From assembly GCA_947455805.1 (NCBI GenBank), contig CANGSN010000123.1, positions 1 to 7,911 of the forward strand: 7,911 nt of DNA, in the 5' to 3' direction. Of the stretch, positions 1 to 7,911 are shown piece after piece (the stretch's first letter is position 1; each line of letters starts with the position of its first letter). The notes under the pieces were generated by a model that worked only from the letters and a program-made list of their open reading frames with translations, ran no database searches and was not told the origin of the DNA. The position numbers and the translations under genes were made by a program. This DNA is from Planctomycetota bacterium (GTDB lineage: Bacteria; Planctomycetota; UBA1135; UBA2386).

Positions 1-1
1 C

Positions 2-1258
<1,257 letters not shown>

Positions 1259-1296
1259 GGCCGGCGCGAGCCGACCAACGCGGGCGCCCGAGCTTT

Positions 1297-1324
1297 GGCA
1301 GGCTGTCTGGCGATCAGGCCTGCC
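1297..1324. terminator. Possible bidirectional stem-loop between convergent genes
   Basis: A perfect 7-bp inverted repeat, GGCAGGC (1297-1303) and GCCTGCC (1318-1324), encloses a second 3-bp pairing (CTG 1307-1309 with CAG 1315-1317) after a 3-nt bulge. It lies between the stop codons of two converging genes, where a shared terminator would be expected. Neither side has a T-run, so it is not a classic intrinsic terminator, and the right arm overlaps the first 18-bp tandem repeat. The role is inferred from position only. Confidence 0.3.
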
Positions 1325-1373
1325 TCGCCAACAGCGCCCGCCTCGCCAACAGCGCCTGCCTCGCCATCAGGGC
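1320..1373. repeat. 18-bp tandem repeat, three units, spanning the LysM gene stop codon
   Basis: Three consecutive 18-bp units sit at 1320-1337, 1338-1355 and 1356-1373. The first two differ at one position (ctgcctcgccaacagcgc and ccgcctcgccaacagcgc); the third is ctgcctcgccatcagggc. A more degenerate unit may precede them at about 1302-1319. The third unit contains the stop codon of the LysM gene (1367-1369, minus strand), so the array straddles its 3' end. It is not part of that protein's frame. No function can be read from it; it may affect transcript ends or simply be a slippage product. Confidence 0.8.
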
Positions 1374-2377
1374 TTCGTCGGCGTCGAGGCGACGTCCGTC
1401 TTCGGCGCCTCGGCCTTCGGCAACTGGATCTTCTGGCCTTCGCGCAAGCTCTCGGCTGACAGGCCCGGGTTGAGCGCCTTGATCTCGCCGACCATGCGGT
1501 CCGCGTTCTTGCGACCGTAGGTGCGCTCGGCGATGCGCCACAAGGCGTCGCCCTTCTTGACCACGTAGGTCGTGGTCGCCACCCTCGCCGCCGACGACGA
1601 CAGTCCACCGCCAATCGGACCACCGGCGATCGGATTGCCGGCGATCGGACCACCGCCGATCGGACCACCGCCGATCGGACCACCGCCGATCGGATTGCCA
1701 ACCGTCGCGCTGCCAGCCGTCGCGCTACCAGCCGCCCCTGCAGCCGACACACCGCCGTTGCGGCGCGCGCTGGCTTCGGCGGCCAGGCGCGCGAGGTCGA
1801 CCGAGTCGTCGACCAGCACGGTCTTCGGCTTCTGCTGCTCGAGGCCGGCGGCGAGCACTTCGTCCTCGACCCACGGCAGCGCCACTTCCTGGCCGACGCG
1901 GAGGACGACCAGATCCTCGTTCAGGCTCTGCGCCTCGGCGAGGAACGGATCGCGGGCGCCGCACCAGCGGCGGACCAGCGTGTCGAGCGAGTCGCCCGAC
2001 TTGGCGCGCACGAAGCGCACGTTGCGGTCGCGGCGCGACAGGCCGAGCGACTGCGCCACCAGGTCGGCGGCGACCATCGGCTTCGCCTGCGCCACCAGCG
2101 GCTGCTCCGGCACCAATTGGCCCGGAGCCGGCAGGCCCGAGTTGCCAGCAGGTTGCCCAGTGCCCGCCACGCCGCCAACGGGAGCAGCACTGGCGTTCCC
2201 CGCGGGCACGTTCGCCGCGCCGATGCTCGGCACGACCTCTTTCAGCTCCTGCACCGTGCCGCCGGTCTTGACCGCCGACTTGTTCTCCGGCGCGCGGCCG
2301 AAGACGACCGCGACCAGCAGGATCAGCGCCAGGAAACCTGTGACCGCGTAGACCAACAAACGCTCGTTCTGCTTCAT
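1367..2377 (-). CDS. Membrane-anchored protein with two LysM domains and a (G/N)PI(G/A)G repeat linker
   Basis: 336-residue protein, probably anchored in the cytoplasmic membrane and binding peptidoglycan or a similar glycan outside it. Residues 1-7 are short and polar, followed by a hydrophobic helix at about 8-27 (LLVYAVTGFLALILLVAVVF) with no clear signal peptidase site. A low-complexity Gly/Ala/Pro stretch (about 55-100) leads to a divergent LysM at about 121-170 (SGDSLDTLVRRW ... LRVGQEVALP). Residues 226-258 form a five-residue repeat. A canonical LysM follows at 270-320 (TYVVKKGDALWRIAERTYG ... ALNPGL ... LREGQKIQLP), then a polar tail. There is no catalytic domain, so a scaffold or adaptor role is likelier than a hydrolase. 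The ATG at 2375-2377 was chosen because a strong Shine-Dalgarno sequence lies just upstream and the hydrophobic helix starts right after. It lies 206 bp after hutU on the same strand and may have its own promoter. Confidence 0.88.
   Translation of the reverse strand: MKQNERLLVYAVTGFLALILLVAVVFGRAPENKSAVKTGGTVQELKEVVPSIGAANVPAGNASAAPVGGVAGTGQPAGNSGLPAPGQLVPEQPLVAQAKPMVAADLVAQSLGLSRRDRNVRFVRAKSGDSLDTLVRRWCGARDPFLAEAQSLNEDLVVLRVGQEVALPWVEDEVLAAGLEQQKPKTVLVDDSVDLARLAAEASARRNGGVSAAGAAGSATAGSATVGNPIGGGPIGGGPIGGGPIAGNPIAGGPIGGGLSSSAARVATTTYVVKKGDALWRIAERTYGRKNADRMVGEIKALNPGLSAESLREGQKIQLPKAEAPKTDVASTPTKP
1605..1694 (-). repeat. 15-bp in-frame tandem repeat encoding (G/N)PI(G/A)G
   Basis: Six 15-bp units sit at 1605-1619, 1620-1634, 1635-1649, 1650-1664, 1665-1679 and 1680-1694. 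The last three are identical (ccaccgccgatcgga on the plus strand); the others differ at one to four positions. Five units carry the palindrome CGATCG. The 15-bp rhythm continues in degenerate form to about 1739, giving SATAG-SATVG before the NPIGG units. The array lies inside the LysM gene between its two LysM domains, and gain or loss of a unit would keep the frame. It is probably a flexible linker. Confidence 0.9.
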
Positions 2378-2381
2378 GGAA

Positions 2382-2387
2382 CCCTCC
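2382..2387 (-). promoter_or_regulatory. Shine-Dalgarno site of the LysM gene
   Basis: On the minus strand GGAGGG stands four bases before the ATG at 2375-2377, a near-perfect anti-16S match at workable spacing. It fixes the start of the LysM gene and rules out the long open frame that continues upstream from it. It is one of only two clear ribosome binding sites in the window. Confidence 0.8.
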
Positions 2388-2459
2388 AGCAGCTGGGATT
2401 GACAGCCACCGCCCGGCATGCGCGCGCGACCCGGACCAGGGGCACCCGCCACACCGCTA

Positions 2460-2489
2460 CCGTCGAGATGACGTTGCCGTCGAGATGAC
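2460..2489. repeat. Two 13-bp direct repeats upstream of the LysM gene
   Basis: CCGTCGAGATGAC occurs at 2460-2472 and again at 2477-2489, identical and separated by gttg (17-bp period). The pair lies 83-112 bp before the LysM start codon, in the 206-bp gap after hutU. Position and exact identity suit a regulator binding site for the LysM gene, but no known operator is recognised. Nearby are an alternating GC run (2514-2524) and a small dyad ACGAA-c-TTCGT (2546-2556), neither interpretable alone. Confidence 0.5.
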
Positions 2490-2583
2490 CGCTCGACGAC
2501 GTGCCGCATGCTAGCGCGCGCGCGAAGGCGCGCCACCGTCGGCGAACGAACTTCGTGACGGCGCGCGACGCGCGACGCAGGCT

Positions 2584-4224
<1,641 letters not shown>

Positions 4225-4321
4225 GGGGACAAGCGTGGCGAGTGGCCGGGTCGCACGCAAGCAGAGCGCCCTCCGGCGCGACGAGTCCCGAGAGCCGCGG
4301 CGCTTCCCCCACCAACGCAAA

Positions 4322-4353
4322 CGGCCATGACGACCGCGAGGTCGTCATGGCCG
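4322..4353 (-). terminator. Perfect stem-loop, likely terminator of the secreted-protein gene
   Basis: A perfect 14-bp inverted repeat, CGGCCATGACGACC (4322-4335) and GGTCGTCATGGCCG (4340-4353), surrounds a four-base loop. It begins 38 bases after the stop codon of the minus-strand gene ending at 4392. On that strand the stem is followed by GTTTGCGTTGG, a short and interrupted T-rich stretch. Strength, small loop and position fit an intrinsic terminator, and it would insulate hutU, whose start is about 100 bp further on. Confidence 0.78.
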
Positions 4354-4391
4354 CTGCTCGCGCCCAGAGGGGCACGCATGCAATCCGGCGA

Positions 4392-6113
4392 TCAGAACGT
4401 GCCGATCGTGCCGCGGACGCCGTTCGTGGTCAGCGTGTTCGCGAGGTTGACCGTGAAGTCGAGGACCGCCGTCTGGACGAACAGCTGGACACCGCTGAGC
4501 GACGGCGCGCCGCCCGGGAGCGGGACCGACCACGGGTGCGAGCCGCCGGCCAGGAAGGCGCCGGTGACGTCGAGCGTGGCGCGCAGCTGGCAGCCCGCCT
4601 GGCCGAGACCGAACAGGCTCAGGTCGGTGATGCCCGGATCGACCAGACCGATGATGTCGACGCCGATGCCGACCGGCAGGTTGGTCGCGTTGAGGTTCCA
4701 GCTCTGCGGGCCAACGCCCTGGACTGGCGTGTTGACGCCAGCGAGCGACATCGGACCCTCAGGGTTGACCGTGAGGAGCGAGGCAGTCGACAGGTCGATC
4801 GAGCTCGGGTCCGCCGACGCACCCGGCGCGCTCACGCCGACCAGGTGGGCCGAGCCGAACGTGCTCGTGGTGTTCGCGTCGACCACCGTCCAGGCGATGA
4901 TCACGTTGCCGCTGGCCAGGTCGAGCTGGAACTGCAGCGTGCTCGGGTTCGCGGCGACCGGGGTCGAGTAGTTCTCGACGCCGTTGAACGTGATGTAGAG
5001 CACACCGCCGATCTCTTCGCTCAGCACCGGGCCGCTGCCGCCCTCGGCCGAGTTGTAGTCGTGCCAGGCGTAGATGCCGCCATTGGTGCTGTTGAGGAAG
5101 CCGTTCGCCGTCGGCGTGAACGAGTTCGTGCCCGGGTAGTTCTGGGCGAGGGCGCCGAAGCCGATGATGCCGTTGCCGCTGACGCGCAGCGCCGCCTGCG
5201 GGCCGTAGGGCGTCGACAGCGGGCTGGTCGGGGTCACCAGCACGTCGCCGTCGTCACCGACCGCGAGCGTGGTCGGCGCCACCGGCGTCACGAACAGCGG
5301 CACGCCGCCACCCGGGATCCAGTTGCCGATGTAGCCGTTCGGCGTCGCGACCAGCTGCAGCGCGTTGCCCTGCAGAGCCGTCGAAGCGGCCGCCGCATCG
5401 GCGAACAGCTGGTAGAACGAGTTGAACGGCGACGGGCCACAGCCGGTGCCGAGCGTCGTGTTGGTCGCCAGGCTGCCGCCGCCGACCGCCGTGTAGGTCA
5501 CGTCGTCGATGCCGATGTAGTCGGAGTTCAGGCCAGCAGGACCACCGGCGGTCGGGTTGTAGTGGAACGCGAAGCGGCCCACGGTCGGACCACTGAGGCC
5601 CGAGACGGTCGCCGTGAACTGCGTCCACGTGTTCGGGTAGCCACCGAGCGCGAGCGTCGGGTTGACCGTCAGCAGCACGGTCGTGAAGTCGGCCGGCAGC
5701 GTGGAGCCGGTCGTGTTCAGCACGAGCTCCATGCGATCCGGGTAGTTCGACGTCGACGGGCCGCGCGTGTAGAAGCTGATCGTGTCGCCATTGTTGAACG
5801 TCACCAGCGGCGAGATCAGGTAGTTGCTGATGTCGTTCGAGCCGGTGGACGAGTTGAAGTTGGCGAAGGCGTAGGTGGCGCCGCCGAAGGCGGGGAACAC
5901 GATGCCGTCATTGCGCACCTGCCAGTTCGGATTGGTGCCGGGGCCGCCAACACTGTTGTTGACCGACGTCCAGCTGGCCGGAATCGCTGCGACGCCTGGG
6001 GTGACCGGGCCGGGTTCGAAGCCTTCGAAGAAGGACTGGGCATTGACCGCGCCGGCGAGGGACGCGAGGACCGCGAGCGCGCAGACGCGCTGGGAGGACA
6101 AACGAGTGAGCAT
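4392..6113 (-). CDS. Secreted protein: choice-of-anchor J-like domain plus planctomycete-type C-terminal domain
   Basis: 573-residue exported protein of unknown function. Residues 1-25 form a signal peptide (basic start, hydrophobic ALAVLASLAGA, cleavage likely after AVNA before Gln26). The mature N-terminus SFFEGFE and the blocks NDISNYLISPLVTFNNGDTI (93-112), a WTQFTATVSG strand, and SDYIGIDDVTYT (197-208) resemble choice-of-anchor J (cleaved-adhesin-like) beta-sandwich domains. Residues 222-450 hold a second unit starting GTGCGPSPFNSFYQLF with AWHDYN (349-354), GVLYITFNGVENY (370-382) and LQFQLDLASGNVIIAW (393-408). Residues about 470-573 form a C-terminal domain (QAGCQL, LFVQTAV, TTNGV) also present in the divergent neighbour. 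Only Cys225 and Cys508 remain in the mature chain. No catalytic motif, sortase signal or C-terminal membrane helix is seen. A surface or matrix role is inferred. The ATG at 6111-6113 directly precedes the signal peptide and has a Shine-Dalgarno. Confidence 0.9.
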   Translation of the reverse strand: MLTRLSSQRVCALAVLASLAGAVNAQSFFEGFEPGPVTPGVAAIPASWTSVNNSVGGPGTNPNWQVRNDGIVFPAFGGATYAFANFNSSTGSNDISNYLISPLVTFNNGDTISFYTRGPSTSNYPDRMELVLNTTGSTLPADFTTVLLTVNPTLALGGYPNTWTQFTATVSGLSGPTVGRFAFHYNPTAGGPAGLNSDYIGIDDVTYTAVGGGSLATNTTLGTGCGPSPFNSFYQLFADAAAASTALQGNALQLVATPNGYIGNWIPGGGVPLFVTPVAPTTLAVGDDGDVLVTPTSPLSTPYGPQAALRVSGNGIIGFGALAQNYPGTNSFTPTANGFLNSTNGGIYAWHDYNSAEGGSGPVLSEEIGGVLYITFNGVENYSTPVAANPSTLQFQLDLASGNVIIAWTVVDANTTSTFGSAHLVGVSAPGASADPSSIDLSTASLLTVNPEGPMSLAGVNTPVQGVGPQSWNLNATNLPVGIGVDIIGLVDPGITDLSLFGLGQAGCQLRATLDVTGAFLAGGSHPWSVPLPGGAPSLSGVQLFVQTAVLDFTVNLANTLTTNGVRGTIGTF

Positions 6114-6117
6114 GGGA

Positions 6118-6121
6118 CTCC
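6118..6121 (-). promoter_or_regulatory. Shine-Dalgarno site of the secreted-protein gene
   Basis: On the minus strand GGAG stands four bases before the ATG at 6111-6113. It supports this start, as does the signal peptide that begins there. The match is shorter than that of the LysM gene. Confidence 0.6.
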
Positions 6122-6380
6122 AAGCTGCAGACGGACAGGGAGAGATCGAGAGGCCGATCCCCTCGATGGGGAGGCTCTCTCTATACCACGCACACCCGGG
6201 TGCAAGGCCCGATGCCACATTGCAGCCACACCAGTTTTCCCGTCTCCGCCGCGAAATTGCCGTCTTGCGCCCACGGCAGTGGCCAAACCATGGTCCTTGT
6301 TGCGGCAAGGCGAATGCCGAGCGGGCCAACGGCAAACGACAGCAACCCGACAAGGCGAGGCATCGACAATCGAGGCTTGA
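6122..6380. other. Divergent intergenic region with hairpin and palindromes
   Basis: No credible gene is seen between the two divergent secreted-protein genes. The stretch from about 6180 to 6380 looks less GC-rich than the coding sequence. An imperfect stem-loop lies at 6148-6179: GAGAG/CTCTC, then CC/GG, then TCCCC/GGGGA with small bulges and loop TCGAT. It is in the leader or core promoter of the minus-strand gene. Two perfect palindromes follow: CACCCGGGTG (6193-6202) and ACCATGGT (6287-6294). They could be operator sites, but none matches a regulator I know. No promoter for the plus-strand gene could be picked out. Confidence 0.5.
6180..6205 (-). promoter_or_regulatory. Weak promoter candidate for the secreted-protein gene
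   Basis: On the minus strand TATAGA (6180-6185) is the best -10-like element in the gap, about 70 bases before the start codon. TTGCAC (6200-6205) could be a -35 element, but only 14 bases separate them, shorter than the usual 16-18. The palindrome at 6193-6202 overlaps the putative -35. Planctomycete promoters are poorly defined, so this is tentative. Confidence 0.25.
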
Positions 6381-6425
6381 TGCGGCACCGCCCAGCTGCA
6401 TCGCCTCGACCCGGCGACCGGCACG

Positions 6426-7292
6426 GTGACGCCGATCACCACCGGCGCGCAGCCGTGGGGCCCGGACCTCGGCGCCAGCGTCGTCGATCCGTTCACCGGC
6501 GACATCGTCTGCGGCGGCGACGGCGGCATGGATCGGTTGCGCGGCGGCACGGGCCCGGCGGTGCCGCTGGCGACGAACCTCGGCGGCTTCGTCACCGGCC
6601 TGCAGATCGATCCGCAGAACGGCGACGTGCTGGCGACGGTGCTGACCGTGAGCCGCGTGCTGCGCATCGCCGGCAACGGCACCATCAGCGACGTCAGCCC
6701 GCCGTTCGCCGTGCCCGGACCGAACGCACTCGACCTCGACCAGAACGGCGACCTCGTCGTCGGCGGCGGCACCGGCTCTGTCTACCGCGTGCCGCGCGCG
6801 GGCGGGGCGCCGGTGTTCCAGGTCGACAACACGCAGCCCTTCGGCAACGTCAACGGCATCGCCGTCGTCGGCGGCGGTGCGTCCGGCTACGGCCGCGCCT
6901 TCGGCACCGCCTGCAACGGCGCGTTCGGCCCGACGACGCTGGTCGGCAGCGGTGCGTTCCGCGCCGGCACGCCGGTGACGCTGGCGTCGACCAACCACGG
7001 CGCCGGCACGCTCGGCGCCTTGATCCTCGGCCTCGACGCGCAGAGCTACCTCGGCATCCCGCTGCCGTTCGGTCTCGACCCCGCACTCGGCACCAGCGGC
7101 TGCACGCTCTGCACCAGCGCCGACGGTCTGTTCCCCGGCGTCGCCACCGCCACGGGCCCGGCCACGCTGTCGTTCGGCTTCGTGCTGCCGCCGTTCTTCG
7201 CCGGCGGCCGCTTCTACGCGCAGCACGTCGCCCTCGAGCCGGTCGCCGGCGGGCTGTCGTTCAGCAACGGCGTCGCGTTCCGCATCCGCTGA
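6426..7292 (+). CDS. Beta-propeller-like protein with shared C-terminal domain, apparently missing its N-terminus
   Basis: 288 residues from the GTG at 6426, of unknown function. Residues 10-150 contain NHL/SMP30-like propeller repeats: SVVDPFTGDIVCGG, GLQIDPQNGDVLAT, ALDLDQNGDLVVGG, each followed by a strand such as RVLRIAGNG or SVYRVPRAGG, making about three blades. Residues about 155-288 are a C-terminal domain with TSGCTL, a RFYAQHVALE strand and a final SFSNGVAFRI, resembling the end of the divergent secreted protein. The gene is odd at its 5' end. There is no signal peptide, although relatives are exported. The frame codes sensibly upstream of the GTG (6393-6428, QLHRLDPATGTV, a typical blade edge) back to a stop at 6378-6380. 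No Shine-Dalgarno is seen. It looks like a 5'-truncated remnant or a gene whose front was displaced, so a pseudogene is possible. Confidence 0.68.
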   Translation: MTPITTGAQPWGPDLGASVVDPFTGDIVCGGDGGMDRLRGGTGPAVPLATNLGGFVTGLQIDPQNGDVLATVLTVSRVLRIAGNGTISDVSPPFAVPGPNALDLDQNGDLVVGGGTGSVYRVPRAGGAPVFQVDNTQPFGNVNGIAVVGGGASGYGRAFGTACNGAFGPTTLVGSGAFRAGTPVTLASTNHGAGTLGALILGLDAQSYLGIPLPFGLDPALGTSGCTLCTSADGLFPGVATATGPATLSFGFVLPPFFAGGRFYAQHVALEPVAGGLSFSNGVAFRIR

Positions 7293-7351
7293 ACGCAAGC
7301 CGCGCCTCGCCGTCATTGCGACCCGGCGCCGCGGCGCCTACATCCCGCCCC

Positions 7352-7911
7352 ATGACGGCTCCCCTGCTGCGCCGCGCGTCCCAGGGCCACTGGGTCGGCG
7401 ACGGCTTCCCGGTGCGCACGCTGTTCTCGTACGGCGACGGCCCGACGCTCAGCCCGTTCCTGCTGCTCGACTACGCGGCCCCGCAGCACTTCGCACCGGC
7501 AACGACGCCGCGCGGCGTCGGCCCGCATCCGCACCGCGGCTTCAGCACGGTGACGATCGTGTTCGCCGGCGAACTCGCCCACCGCGACTCGGCCGGCCAC
7601 GGCGGCACCATCGGCCCCGGCGACGTGCAATGGATGACGGCGGCGAACGGCGTCGTGCACGAGGAGTTCCACAGCGAAGCGTTCACGCGGACCGGCGGTG
7701 CTTTGGAGATGGTGCAGCTGTGGGTCAACCTGCCGGCGAGGGCCAAGCGCTCGCCGCCGCACTACCAGGACGTGCGCGCCGCGGCGACGCCGACGGTCAT
7801 GCTGCCGGACGGTGCGGGCCGCGTGCGCGTGATCGCCGGCACGTTCGCTGGCCAGAGCGGTCCCGCGCGCTCGGCGACGCCGGTGGCGCTGTGGGACGTG
7901 GCGCTCGCCGA
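7352..7911 (+). CDS. Pirin-family (cupin) protein, 3' end outside window
   Basis: The first 186 residues of a pirin-family bicupin are visible; the frame is open to the window edge. Hallmarks are GVGPHPHRGFSTVTIVFAGE (55-74), HRDSAGHGGTIGPGDVQWMT (77-96), VVHEEFHSE (101-109) and LEMVQLWVNLP (118-128). His59, His61, His103 and Glu105 match the metal ligands of the N-terminal cupin (His, His, His, Glu in human pirin and bacterial YhhW/YhaK types). Some family members have quercetin 2,3-dioxygenase activity and others act as redox sensors or regulators; which applies here cannot be told. The ATG at 7352 gives a normal family N-terminus; no Shine-Dalgarno is visible. It follows the propeller gene by 59 bp on the same strand, with a GC-rich palindrome (7325-7338) between. 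The C-terminal cupin half is missing only because the window ends. Confidence 0.94.
   Translation, partial: MTAPLLRRASQGHWVGDGFPVRTLFSYGDGPTLSPFLLLDYAAPQHFAPATTPRGVGPHPHRGFSTVTIVFAGELAHRDSAGHGGTIGPGDVQWMTAANGVVHEEFHSEAFTRTGGALEMVQLWVNLPARAKRSPPHYQDVRAAATPTVMLPDGAGRVRVIAGTFAGQSGPARSATPVALWDVALA

Noticed and set aside
2514..2536. Alternating GC run and GGCGCGCC downstream of hutU as terminator or Z-DNA
   Set aside because: A 6-bp GCGCGC hairpin without a T-run is weak evidence in such GC-rich DNA.
6200..6218. Sigma-54-like promoter TGGCAT...TTGCA on the minus strand before the secreted gene
   Set aside because: The GG and GC dinucleotides are separated by 11 bases instead of the strict 10 of -24/-12 promoters, so the resemblance is probably chance despite the sigma-54 activator in the window.
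4242..6380. Long plus-strand open frame (712 codons) opposite the secreted gene
   Set aside because: Arg-rich low-complexity shadow of a strongly supported gene; it also covers the perfect stem-loop and the promoter gap.
6114..7316. Minus-strand frame extending the secreted protein upstream of 6113 to 7316
   Set aside because: The part beyond 6113 is antisense to the propeller gene and reads as low-complexity; signal peptide and ribosome binding site mark the true start.
7325..7338. Perfect palindrome GGCGCCGCGGCGCC between the propeller and pirin genes
   Set aside because: All-GC palindromes arise easily at this composition, the stem is only about 5 bp with a usable loop, and no T-run follows, so it cannot be called a terminator.

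Overview
The window is GC-rich throughout, with strong G/C preference at third codon positions. It looks like a bacterial chromosome segment, most likely from a planctomycete. The best pointer is a pair of secreted proteins (4392-6113 and 6426-7292). They carry a C-terminal domain (an 'xxGCxL' turn, an 'F/YxQ' strand and a terminal 'SNG/TNG' strand) that I associate with large marine Planctomycetota. One of them also has a choice-of-anchor J-type domain and a 'GTGC...FYxLF' motif. This assignment is inferred from protein style, not from any marker gene. No rRNA, tRNA, CRISPR array, transposase or phage gene is visible.

Layout, left to right. (1) 2-1258, plus strand: 3' part of an NtrC/NtrX-type sigma-54 activator (receiver, AAA+, Fis-type HTH). 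(2) 1259-1366: convergent gap with a hairpin and an 18-bp tandem repeat that runs over the stop codon of the next gene. (3) 1367-2377, minus strand: membrane-anchored protein with two LysM domains joined by a low-complexity (G/N)PI(G/A)G repeat. (4) 2378-2583: 206-bp gap with two 13-bp direct repeats. (5) 2584-4224, minus strand: urocanate hydratase (hutU), with no other histidine-degradation gene in view. (6) 4225-4391: gap with a perfect 14-bp stem-loop, the likely terminator of the next gene. (7) 4392-6113, minus strand: 573-aa secreted protein with signal peptide. (8) 6114-6425: divergent regulatory gap with hairpin, palindromes and a weak promoter candidate. (9) 6426-7292, plus strand: beta-propeller-like protein that appears to have lost its N-terminus. 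(10) 7352 to the window end, plus strand: 5' part of a pirin-family protein.

The genes do not form one pathway. The sigma-54 activator is transcribed towards the LysM gene and ends convergently with it. hutU and the LysM gene lie on one strand but are separated by a gap that probably holds its own regulatory site. The two secreted proteins are divergent and share a C-terminal domain, so they are probably members of one expanded family rather than partners. I see no convincing new multi-gene system. The observations most worth checking are a leucine in HutU where the family's recognised active-site cysteine is expected, the shared C-terminal domain of the divergent pair, the missing N-terminus of the propeller gene, and the in-frame and stop-spanning tandem repeats of the LysM gene.
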